A stretch of 64,000 nt of DNA from contig NW_008805067.1 in the NCBI RefSeq assembly GCF_000004825.1, positions 310,001 through 374,000 of the forward strand. Direction: 5' to 3'. The stretch is from Heterostelium album PN500. Taxonomy: Eukaryota > Evosea > Eumycetozoa > Acytosteliales > Acytosteliaceae. Shown piece by piece: positions 49,301 to 60,194 of the stretch; position 1 is the stretch's first letter, and each line of letters starts with the position of its first letter. The notes beneath the pieces were generated by a model. That model was given only the letters and a program-made list of their open reading frames with translations, had not been told where the DNA came from and made no database searches. The translations under genes and the position numbers were made by a program.

Positions 49301-51954
49301 ACCACCATCCGGAAAGAAACAATATTCCATTCAATTCCTTCTCGGACAACGTTATATCGATTCAAACACACTCATTCCAGAGAAGCTCAAGCCATACAGC
49401 TCATTGTTGAATCAACACCAAAAGCCAGGTGCCATCTTTGGTCAGAAGGAGAACCGTCGTGGAAAGGATCGTCATCACGACAACTTTAAGAATCAACCAG
49501 CTCACCCACCAGCTGTGCCAGTCAAGAAGATCTTCTCCAAGGATACCGCCGGTGAATACTCTGAGATCTACAAGAAGTTCAAGTTCAATCTCAATCGTAT
49601 CACCATGGATACCTATGCCACTTTGATCAAGACAATCGAAGAGATCACCATTCCAAACGAAGAGGTATTGAAGGGTGTCGCCAAGATTCTCTTTGAGAAG
49701 GCCATCATCGATCAAAAGTACAGTGCAGTCTACGCTATTATGTCTGGTCATCTCGATGTCAAATTCCCCAAATTCGAAAACAACATCACATTGAAGCGTG
49801 AGGTCATTCTCAACTGTCAATCTGTATTCGAAGAGAAACCAGATCGTTCCAAGTTTGAAGCACTCTCCAAGGAGGATCAAGAAGAACAAGAATTCTTTAT
49901 CAAGAGAAGAACACTTGGAAGTAAGTTAACAATACATAGACATTCATTTATTTTCACCAAGTTTTAATATTAACCAAAAAAAAAAAACTAATTCTATTTA
50001 TTCTTTGTTTCTTCTTCTTTATAGATATCAAATTCATTGGTGAATTATATAAACACTCTGTTTTGGCAGAATCTATTGTTATTCAATGTATAAAGTTTTT
50101 GTTGGGTAAAGCTCAGGAATCAGCCTCTGAGGATATCGTTGAAGGTGTTGTAAAATTAATTACTACCATCGGTAAGAAGTTGGATGCCGATCCAACCAAG
50201 CCAGCCATCATGACCACTTTCAGCACTCTCCTCTCGATTTCCGAGAACGAAAAGTTCTCATCGAGAGCACGTTACTTGGTACTCGGTCTTTTGGATTTGA
50301 GATCCGAACGTTGGGAGCCAAAGACCACCGGTATGTTGAAGGTCAACAAGGACGACCACGACAAGGAAGAGCGTTTCATCAAGGCACATGGAGGTCGTGG
50401 TGGAGATCGTGACGACCGTGATCGTGAACGTGGTAGAGATCGTCGTGGAGAGCGTCGTGATCGTGAACGTGAACGTGATCGTGATGATCGTCGTGGTGGA
50501 GACCGTGATTCTACTCCTCGTAAGGGTGGTATCTTTGGAAAGGGAAGCAAGTCCGACGGTAAGTCCGACGGTTGGGAGATCGCTGGAAAGTCACCAAAGG
50601 ACAACAACAAGAAGACACCAAAGAAGAACGAGCTCAACTCGAGCAGCAATTCCACTCCAATCAAGGGAGGTGTCACTTCACCACTCAGAAACTCGACCTC
50701 TGGTACCAACAAGAAGGACAACCAAAGACAGAATATGTTCAGTGTCTTGGATGACGATGATTTCCCACAAGGATCACCAAAGAAGTCTCAATTGGAGCCA
50801 ACTGCCACACCAACTCCTGCCAAGCCAGATACCAACAACGAAATCACCACCGAGAAGCTTGAGGATACTATTTCCATGACCTTGGACGAATATGTCGAAT
50901 CAAGAGATGTCGATGAAGCCATCGAATGTTTGAAGGAACTCAACTATCCAAATCTCTATGGAAAGGTAAATATCAATTCATTCATAACACCTTAAATATA
51001 AATATAAATATACTAACTACTCTTCCAATCCAAATTTAGATTATTTGTATTATTGTTAATAAATCATTTGAAAAGAGAGACAAAGAGAAGGATGCAGTTT
51101 TAGAATTGATTCACTCTCTTATCTTATCACAAATGTACACTCCAGAGAACTTTAAGGAAGGGTATGTATTATTATATTACTATTGTTTAGTTATCTAAAA
51201 CAAACTGGTATACTAATCAATTATAACAAATATCTATATAAATAGTTTGAAGGAAGTTTTAGATAGTATCGAAGATATCGAAATCGATCTTCCATTCGCA
51301 TCCAAATTTTTGGCACAAGTCGTTGGTGTTTGTATAGAAGCCGAAGTTTTCCCACTCAACTACTTGGAGGAAGCCTACATTGATTTGGTCGACAACGGAA
51401 AAGCTGAATCGATGCTCAAGGAAACCTTTATGGCCATCGAGAATCAAGCGGATACCGACCGTTTGGCAGAGTTGTACGAAAAAACCAACAACCTCGATAT
51501 CCTCAAGTTGTTCCGTCCAAAGAACAGAAACACTCAGTACTTGCAAGAGGAGTTCTTCCAAGAGTACTTCCCATACTTGTCGACCAGCAAGGTTGTTGTA
51601 TCGTCGGATCAATCGGCGGAGCCAACACTCTCGGAGCACTTGATTTTGTTGCAAAAGGCCGACGGTTACTGGGAGTTGAACAAACCACTCGCCGGTGTCA
51701 TCAGTGTGCCACTCTCGAATTTGGAGAACGCCGAGAATTCTGACTCGTTGTCGCTCACTCATCCAAACATCTGGGCCACCTGTCTCGCCTACTCATTCAT
51801 CCAGATCAACTTTACCGAGGAGCAAGAGGATCTCGAGTTAATCAAACACAAGACACTCGAATGGTTGAACGCTGAATACGAACAACCAAATCCACCAACC
51901 AAACCATTAGACGAAATTTTGAAGAAAGCTACAAGATTGATCAGTGAATATTAA
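46353..51954 (+). CDS. VIT-vWA domain protein fused to an eIF4G translation-initiation core
   Basis: Five exons (46353-47828, 47913-49920, 50025-50965, 51040-51161, 51246-51954) join in frame to 1,751 residues. Residues 1-150 form a VIT-like domain. A vWA domain follows (about 355-520) with an intact metal site: VDCSESM, GETNLLAPL, LTDGG. The usual post-vWA beta region continues to about 660. In the same exon come a PAM2-like motif LKFNSPEFVPKS (741), a long TPAPA-rich linker, YSIQFLL at 963-969 (canonical YxxxxL-phi eIF4E-binding motif), and MIF4G (about 1045-1260, which binds eIF4A in eIF4G). An RD/RE-rich stretch and an MA3 domain (about 1443-1600) follow. The last 110 residues (LQKADGYWELNKPL, WATCLAYSFIQINF, KTLEWLNAEY) resemble the C-terminal domain of VWA5A/PARP4-type proteins. 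It is probably a cytosolic cap-binding-complex scaffold; the role of the vWA part is unknown. Confidence 0.88.
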
Positions 51955-54900
51955 TCAATTCGAATTTACTTTTTAAAAATATAAAATAAAATCTCAAATA
52001 TATAAATATAATCAAAAAAAAAAAAAAAAAAAGAAACTTAAAAACAAAATTACAACCAATATTTATTTTTGGTTTTTGAAGTAACAATGACCCACAACTT
52101 AAAAACAAATTGATTCACCTCAAAATTAATGGATAAGATCGTGATTATTCAAAAACAATAATTCCAAATTTAGGAGAGTAGGTTGGAGCGAAAAATTTGC
52201 AAAATTTAAAAAAAGTTGATTTATTTTTTTTTTTATTGATCATTTATTGTTGCGAAAAAATTCTTTAAAATTTAATTAAACAAAAAAAATTTTATTACAG
52301 TAGTTTTGTGTGCAATCAAATAAATTAAATTTTATGTATGTAATAAAAAAAAGGGGTTTAAATGATAATTGTTATGTTATTATCATTATCCTACCTTTAA
52401 AAATCTAAGCACCCCATCACTATCAACTACATCTTTTTATTCTAAATATAATAATCAAACTCCACACACATTAAACCAAACACCTGATACAAACAGTAAC
52501 ATTTGTAAATACTTTTATTAGTAGTATAACTTTGGTTAATATGATTTATCATTGTATTTAGTTATCATTTTTATTTATTAAGTAAATAGATAGCATAATA
52601 TAATATATTATATAATAAAATAAAAAAGCATATATATAAAGTTAGATAGATATAGTAAAGTTGTTATTGTTGTATTGATCTTGATACAAACATTGTTAAA
52701 AAGACGTAAATAGTATCTTTATATTTTATTGATACACAGTCAACCTTCTACCAAAAACAACTACAATAACAAAATAAATAACAACAGGTATTACCATTTA
52801 TTCTTTAATATATATAGTTGTTATAACAACAGATGAATCTATCCAGAGTTATAGATTATTAAAAATGTTATTATCCACAGTTACAACTTCTCACTCACTC
52901 TATCCTTTTTAATAATTATTTTGGTTAAAGTCAATCATATCGATTTTCCAATTGTATTTCAAAATTTTATAATTCTGGCGTGAATTGTTTAAACAATTAA
53001 TTGGATTACTTTAAAAATCATAAGTCATCAAATTTATTTTATAATCATCAATCAAATCAATAATATTTGGGATCTGCAATACAAATTTGATTCTCTTTAT
53101 GTTTTTGGAAAAGATACATTCATTCTATGCTGCATTAGTAAATTAATATGCAAGCAGCCGGCTGGATTAAGTTTATACACTTTTTTCATATTCTATCGGA
53201 TTGCACTTGGTAGATCGATACCTTGATACATCATCAGTACACACTCACACACACAGCAACATCAATTTAAATTTATTATCAATTTTAACAATCTAATGAA
53301 TCTATTTATACATTTTATATCTCAATTGTTTAAAAAATATCTACAACCAACAGTATTAGTGGACAAGTCAACTTTCTATTTCCAAGCTCACTACTTTTGA
53401 AAGGTTTAGATTCAAAATTTCTCTCCTATTCATTTTCATTCTTCTCGTCAGTCAAATCATCATATGATTTAAATATATCATTAACGAACAGCTCTTTCAA
53501 CCATCAAATAGTCAACAACATGTTGTATACTTTATCTTCAATTAATGTTGAGGTTGTTTGATGCTTATTGAGTTGAATATCTAATATATAACTAAAGTTT
53601 TATTTGTCTCCTCTCATATACAAAAATAAAAACAAAAAACAGTAGTTGTGATAGAGTCAGTAATAATGATAAATATCATTTAATAATAAATTTGTCCATG
53701 ACTACTACCACACAACAATAACCACAACAACAACCACAACAACAACAGTAATGTTTGGTTGAGTTGTGAATCGTCATCTTCAACAATGTTGTACAGACCA
53801 ACTGTTATCACCTCCTACTACTAGCTATCAGTATGACAGGTCATCTCATCAATTTAATCAACTCTTCTCTCTCTCTCTCACTCTCTCAATACTCGCTTCT
53901 CACTCTTTTCCATCACAACAATAATAATAATAATGATAACCATCATCATCATACACCCATCCATCTATCACCAATACAGTAGTTACCACAATAGTTAGCA
54001 TTACACACTTCTACATACATGTATATAACATAATAATATACCCACAACCCACATCACTACAACACATTAATTTCCAAAGTCAGTGTTATTTCAACAACAA
54101 CACCAAATATATATATATGTACAACTCAATGTCTTTATTAATGTTCAAGATATCTAATAAAATTAAACTCTTTTCTAATTCTATGTCTTTTTGTTAATAT
54201 TATTGTATTGAAAATTTAAATTACTGATTGTAATTGTTTTTTTAAAAATAACCACACCACACCACATATAAATAAACACATATTTCATCCACACACACAC
54301 ACAAAAACACATATGTTACTATTCTGTTATAACACCACAAACAAGCCAAATTAAAAAATAAAAAAAAAATAAATAATTAAATATTATTATTTAATAAAAA
54401 TAGTGTGTGTTCCATTACAACAACAATAAAAGAAAACCTATTTAAATAATACATCATTTTACATTTATTATTATTAACATAATTATAAAAACAAAAAAAG
54501 ATATATTTATATTTATATATTTGTTTAATATTAATATTAATTTATTTATTAAGGTTGGTTTTTTTTTTTTTAATAACTATAAATCTTTCGTTTATCTCTT
54601 TTTCTTTATTCACTAAATATAAATAATCATAATTGTGTGTGGATTCTAAAACAAACATTGTCCACAAAAAAAAAACACCAAAAATCCTTACTCTTCATAT
54701 TTTCCCCAATCTCACAATCTATTGTTATTTAAATAGTGATAAAAGTAACAGTAATAATAGAGTTACTAACCTTCCACTTATATTTTATAATATATATAGA
54801 TTTTAAAACAAAAAAAAAAAAAAAAAAAAACAATTTAATAATTATAACTATCATTGAGCAAATAACCTCTTTATTTTCCGCTTCTACATTTTCAGTTATT

Positions 54901-55121
54901 TTTTTTTTTAGAATTCTTTCTAGTATTATTTTAATTTACAAATCAATTTATTTTTTATTTAATCTTTAATTTATAGGATTTATTAAGTTTAAATTCTATT
55001 CATTTATTTATTTTAATATCGATTTATATATAAACATTGCACGACTTGCCCTCTGCATTTAAACAATACCCTGTTTTTTTTTCTTAAAAAACCTAAATTA
55101 TACAAACCAATCACTATTGAA
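51955..55121. other. Three-kilobase gene-free interval
   Basis: No supported coding frame. Contains A/T tracts, CA-rich stretches (53240-53260, 54285-54305), (CAACAACCA)-like DNA near 53710-53750 and CT repeats near 53865-53890. A TACCCACAA near 54040 resembles the dictyostelid upstream element of small non-coding RNA genes, but nothing downstream could be recognised as an RNA. Confidence 0.5.
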
Positions 55122-56245
55122 ATGGAAGAGTACCCACCATTCTCAGTCACAGCAGGTGATCCCGAAGTAGATAAATCAGTACAGAAACCAGTGGATCCAT
55201 CATCAATGAGTTTTGTTTATAGCTGGATGTTTTCAGTGATAGCATCAGTAAGTTCACAAATTATAATTATAATTAATTTGATAAAAAAAACATTAAAAAT
55301 TAATTGTTATTTCTTTTTTTTATTTTTTTGATTTTATCCAGGTTTTAAGTTTTAATAATAGTATACCAAACGAAAAAGATAAACAAAATGAATCCACAGA
55401 GGACGACAACAAAGAAAATATAAAACAATCCACCAATGGTGACAACACTACGGTCGCTACCACACAAAACACAAATCATTTTTCAATTTTCAATACATCC
55501 AAAAAGTTTAATAATATTTTTTCCAAAAAGCCAATCGAAACCAATATAAGCACCGATGAAGCAAACCAAGCACAACTACAACTCCAACAATCACAAACAA
55601 ATCCAACAGACATCTTTTCCATTTTCAATCACAACTTAATACTGCCACCATGTAAAAAGACTTTAATTTTAGACCTTGATGAGACCCTTGTCCATTCTAC
55701 ACTGGCACCAGTTAACCACCATCACCTTACAGTCAACGTTGTCGTTGAGGATGTAGAGTGCACCTTTTACGTAATTAAGAGACCTCACGTAGACTACTTT
55801 ATCGAAAAGGTTGCCGAGTGGTACAACGTCGTTGTTTTCACCGCTAGCATGAAAGAGTATGCTGACCCACTTTTAAACAAACTTGATCCAAATAGATTAA
55901 TGAAAAAGAGATATTTTAGAGAGGTATTTATTATTAACTTTAAGTTATTTAATCTATTAAATTAGTTTTTATTAATTTTTATTTATCTATTTAAAGTCTT
56001 GTCTTGAAAAAGAAGGAAACTATGTAAAGGATTTATCGTTAATTCAACAAGATTTGGCAACAACTATCATAGTAGACAACTCACCCATTGCCTATTCAAA
56101 TAACATTGAGAATGCTTTGCCAATCGATAATTGGATGGGAGATAATCCATCTGATCAATCTTTGTTAACTTTGCTTCCATTTTTAGAAGTACTGAGATAT
56201 GTAAATGACGTTAGATCAATTCTTTCATTAAGATTTAGCCAATAA
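55122..56245 (+). CDS. ctdnep1: CTD nuclear envelope phosphatase 1 (Dullard) homolog
   Basis: Three exons (55122-55247, 55342-55923, 55997-56245) encode 318 residues. The catalytic HAD motif DLDETLVHST lies at about 155. KRPHVDYFIEKVAEWYNVVV, FTASMKEYADP and IIVDNSPIAYSNN follow, an order and wording closest to CTDNEP1/Dullard rather than the small CTD phosphatases or Fcp1. The family acts at the ER/nuclear envelope, dephosphorylating lipin to control lipid synthesis and nuclear membrane growth. The N-terminal 45 residues include a short hydrophobic stretch (FVYSWMFSVIASVLSF) that may be the membrane contact, followed by an Asn/Thr/Gln-rich linker of about 90 residues. The catalytic aspartates are intact. 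The Dullard assignment comes from motif similarity. Confidence 0.88.
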
Positions 56246-56278
56246 AATAAAATTATTTCGTTTAAATATATACACAAT

Positions 56279-57323
56279 TTATTCTTCTTTTTTATCTAGT
56301 CTTTCCTCTAATTTATCTAATCTATTCAAAATAATATTAAATTTGTCATTCTATATAGAATAATAAAAAAACAATGTTAATAAATTGAATTCCAAATGAT
56401 ATAATGATATGGTACTTACAATCCTTGATTCCATTTGACTCATTATTGATATTAAATCATCCTTTGTAATCGGTTTTGGTTGTTCATCATTTTTTAAATT
56501 TGTTTGTAATTTAATCTCTGTTGTATTGTTAATTTGTTCTGATTCATTTGTTTTTGGTGTTGGTGATGGCTTCATCAAAGGTATTTGTAGAGGTTGTCCA
56601 ATAGGAAATTGAGGTATTGTTGATGGCTGAGATGTTAGTGAATTGTTTTTGGATAAAAGTGACATAATGGCCATCATGGAGTCTAAAGATTGCTGTTTAT
56701 TGTAAATTCTATTAGTATTCTATTAATTAATATGAGTGATTGTTGTTGTATATTCATACTTTTTGAGCTAATTGTTCTTGATCTTGATCATGTTGTTCCT
56801 TTGAGACCTTGGTGCAATGAATTGAAATTTTATTTAAAACACAACAATCTTTTTGTAACAATGAACAAAACTAAAAAAAAAAGATTAAACATTCTAATAT
56901 TAATTGATTTATTCATTAACTATTATAGAATATTTTGATTACCTTTATTTTCAATTGTGAAATTGAATTGTTATTTTTAAATCTCTGTGATGATACTAAA
57001 AGATTTCTTTCGTCATCTGATTTTATAGATTTCATTGTTGCCAAGTAATCGTCCATTTCACCATAATACATTTCAATCAATCTACTATTCGAGTGTATCT
57101 CTACAGAGCTAATGATGATCTTCGATGCAAATATGATTGTTAATGTACAACTTTCTTGGAGGTTTGGTGGATGTATTATTTCAATATTTTCATTTTTAAC
57201 CATATCATCTTTATTGTTGTTCTGGTCGACAATTATAGATAAACATCCTCTTATTTTATCAATATCCTCATTAGATTTACTCCAAGAGCATATTATCTTT
57301 TCAATATCAACTTCAACTATCAT
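56279..57323 (-). CDS. PAAT-like (C10orf88-type) protein
   Basis: Four exons (57323-56943, 56870-56760, 56692-56420, 56350-56279) give 278 residues. The start is the ATG MIVEVDIEKI at 57323; longer frames need a non-ATG start. The N-terminal half reads as a beta-rich domain: LQESCTLTIIFASKIIISSV, EIHSNSRLIEMYYGEMDDYL, then LKIKFCSLLQKDCCVLNKIS. This order resembles the PAAT family (protein associated with ABC transporters, human C10orf88). The C-terminus is Pro/Gln-rich with MMAIMSLLS and ends in a short coiled coil (FNIILNRLDKLEERLDKKEE). In animals PAAT is an ATPase reported at mitochondria with ABC transporters; that role is not visible here. The family call is moderate. It is convergent with ctdnep1, with 33 bp between stops. 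Confidence 0.6.
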
Positions 57324-57541
57324 AATTATATATATTATTTGTTTAAACAAACACTAATGCTACTAGCTGATCAAACACTCAAATCGTCTAAATTAAAAAA
57401 ATTCCAAATAAATTAATATTAATATTTTTTTTTAAATCATTTTTTTGGAGACGACTCGTTTTTTTTTTTTTTTTTTAAAAACTATTTATTAATTGATTGA
57501 TTATTTATTTTTATAATTATAAACATTTAAATAGTTAGAAA

Positions 57542-58397
57542 ATGCCTTTCAAGAAGAATAATAATAAACATAAGAAACAGAATCATAAAAAAGTACAGGA
57601 TGTCTATTATGGTAATAAAGAGGTACAAGAGAGATGGGATCCAAAGAAGACCACTCTTGAGAACTATGCTCTCATGGGTTTGAAGTTTCAAAATACAACT
57701 AGAGATTCAGAGAGAAGACAACAGGCATTGGAGAAGCTAAATATGGTTGAGAAGCCAATCGATCTAAAAGTTGAACCAGAAGCACCAAGAGTAGAGAGAG
57801 GTCAAACTTTTTCGGATCAACATTATTACAGAGATTTAATACTTAAATATAATGATGATTATGAGGTAACTATAACTATTATAGTCTATAGATTTCATCC
57901 TTTACTAATGTCAATATCAATATCTATATTATGTTCTGTAGAAAATGAAAATGGATCATAAAATTAATTATATGCAGAAAACAGCAAAGCAATTGGAAAA
58001 TGGTTGTAAGAGATTCATTGTTTTATATGGTCATCCTTTAATGCCAAATGTAGAGGAGAAAGTAGAAGAGAAGAAAGTAGAGAAACAAGTTAAGCCAGTT
58101 GAAGAAAAACAAAAACCAAAACAACAACAACAACAAACAACACCAAATAAAAGAAAACCAAAGAGACAATCACAAATTAAAGAGAAAGTAGTAGAAGTTC
58201 AACAAGTTACAGAAACTTTAAATACAACAACAACAACCACAGCCAAACCACAACAACCTGCAGCTGCCAAGAGAGCAAACAAAAGAAAGACAACAACAGC
58301 CACCACCACTGAATCTAACAAAGCAGCACCAGTACCAACCACCTCCACCACAACTACCACTAAAACCATTAAAAAGACCAATCCCAAATCAGTGTAG
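57542..58397 (+). CDS. nop16: Nucleolar protein NOP16 homolog (60S ribosome biogenesis)
   Basis: Two exons (57542-57865, 57942-58397) encode 259 residues. The N-terminus is basic (KKNNNKHKKQNHKK). VQERWDPKKTTLENYALMGL is the NOP16 signature, and the family's second block appears at the splice join (LILKYNDDYE-KMKMDHKINY, then KTAKQLENGC). NOP16 is a nucleolar assembly factor of pre-60S particles. The C-terminal 100 residues are a Lys/Gln/Thr-rich extension absent from the about 180-residue human protein. It is transcribed divergently from the PAAT-like gene, with about 220 bp between starts. Confidence 0.88.
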
Positions 58398-58499
58398 AAA
58401 TATAATACTAAATAAATATTAATACTATTTTCAAAAAAAAAAAACATAAACAATAACAATTATAATCATTAATATTATTATAATATAAAATATTGTTAT

Positions 58500-59975
58500 T
58501 TATTGTTTTATTAATTGTTGATAGTTATTTAATGCTTCTTTTGGATCGTGCGAGTATTGCATGAAATAGCCTTGAAGCGCTGCAGGACTGACAGAGTCTG
58601 ACGGAACTTTCATACGGAATTCATTGGCCATTGTCATTTCGGTTGGGAAGAATTTCAAGAACATTTTTTCAACTTGATAACCGGTAGCCATTCCTATTTG
58701 TTCTATAGTGTCTACTCTACCCGGACGAATCAATACACGATCCAATTTCTCTAGATGATTCGTTGTCATAAAGAGAATTCTACCTTCACTAGCAGCAACA
58801 CCATCCAGTGCATTGAGTAATCCACTCCAAGTCAACTGACTAGGTTGATATTGATATTGATTTGATATTTGTTGTTGTTGTTTGGTTTGTTCTTTTGAAT
58901 CTGAAGAAGTGGAAGTAGTTGAAGAAGCGGAAGATCCATTAGGATTAGTATGTATAGCTGCATCGATATCCTCAAGTAATATGATAGATCTCTGTGGTGC
59001 CGATGCCAGTAGTTGGTTGAGAGTGTTGTCACTGATGTTCTTTCCGGCGAGGTTGAGTATACAGATGCTGAGTTGCAACTCACCGGCAAGCGCAGTAATG
59101 AAACTACTCTTTCCAGTTCCGGGTGGTCCGTACAGCAGATATCCACGACGGTATGGAATACCGCGTTCTGTGTACCAGTTAGCGTTCGAGAGGAATCGTC
59201 GCACATCGTCAACGAGACGAGCTGCAACACCGCGATCCAGAATAACCGAGTCGATTGGTCTTCGCTTTCTGGGGTGACCGAAGCGACGCCATTCAGTGCC
59301 TGCCGACGTATAGATGATGGTTCTACCTTCCTCTTTGCCAGCAGCCATCACACGTGCTTCCTCCAACAAACGTTGGAATATATCTCGTTTGAATCCGAGT
59401 GTTGTCAGCGTAATCGACTCCCAAAGATTGCCACTCGACATATCGACAACATTCTTCTCACGATGTCTATCTACTTTTATGATTCTACCTCTGTACATTA
59501 CGACATGAGTACCTACACTAGGTACAAAGCTAATCCTCGAAGAGATATCACCACCTTCATTCTGATGAAATGTTGTTTCAACACTAACATGTCTTGTATT
59601 TCTTGTCTAAATAATAATATTTAATCAACATAATACACATTAGTATATCAACAATTAAATAATAACTAACTAGCTATATATAATTACTTTTTTAGTTGCT
59701 AACCATTCCATTAACCAATGATAACTCTTATCTTTTGATGGAATCTCAACGGATACAAAGAAGTAACGTCTTGCCTGTACCATACTAGTTTGAAAACCCT
59801 TTCTAACTAATGCCATTGCAGAGCCTACACCAATCAAACCGAAACCAGCTGCAAAGAATGGATTTTCAAATATAGGTTGAATAGGTTCGGGTATATATTT
59901 AAGTATAGATTGTGGTAACCCTCCATTACCATTAGATCTACCTCTAGATATATTACCAATATTATTAGGATCCAT
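58500..59975 (-). CDS. bcs1l: Mitochondrial chaperone BCS1 (AAA ATPase)
   Basis: Two exons (59975-59688, 59606-58500) encode 464 residues. A single membrane segment lies near residues 40-60 (FFAAGFGLIGVGSAMALV), followed by the BCS1 N-terminal domain. The AAA domain has Walker A GPPGTGKSS (about 256-264), Walker B IILLEDIDAA (about 303-312) and sensor/arginine region RPGRVD. A Ser/Gln-rich insert of about 35 residues follows Walker B, a dictyostelid-style low-complexity insertion. BCS1 sits in the mitochondrial inner membrane and translocates the folded Rieske protein into complex III. There is no classical presequence, as expected for BCS1. It is convergent with nop16, about 100 bp apart. 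Confidence 0.93.
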
Positions 59976-60194
59976 ATTTATCTATATATCTATATCTATA
60001 TCTATCTATCTACTATCTATTTATCTTATGTCTAGTAGTAAAACATAAATAAATAAAAATGTTTCTTAAATTAAAACGAAAATGTTTGATCATGATTTTC
60101 ATTGGTTTCGTTTTCATAATCATTTGATCATCAATCATTTTCATTTAAAACACACACTTTTATTACTACTAATTTATTTATTTAAATAATAAAG

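Noticed and set aside
48679-49410. 243-codon plus-strand frame rich in Leu/Gln/His inside the eIF4G linker
   Set aside because: Off-frame reading of the TPAPA-coding repeat; the main frame continues through it.
50388-50879. 163-codon Val/Glu-rich frame inside the eIF4G gene
   Set aside because: Off-frame reading of the RD/RE repeat arm.
54030-54120. Possible small non-coding RNA promoter (TACCCACAA)
   Set aside because: An 8-9 base match occurs by chance at this scale, and no RNA ends or stems were recognised downstream.
54736-54969. 77-codon plus-strand frame
   Set aside because: Ile/Lys/Phe AT-driven, contains a poly-Lys run from an A tract.
58832-59624. Overlapping frames opposite and within the BCS1 gene
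   Set aside because: Shadows of the AAA domain coding strand without their own motifs.
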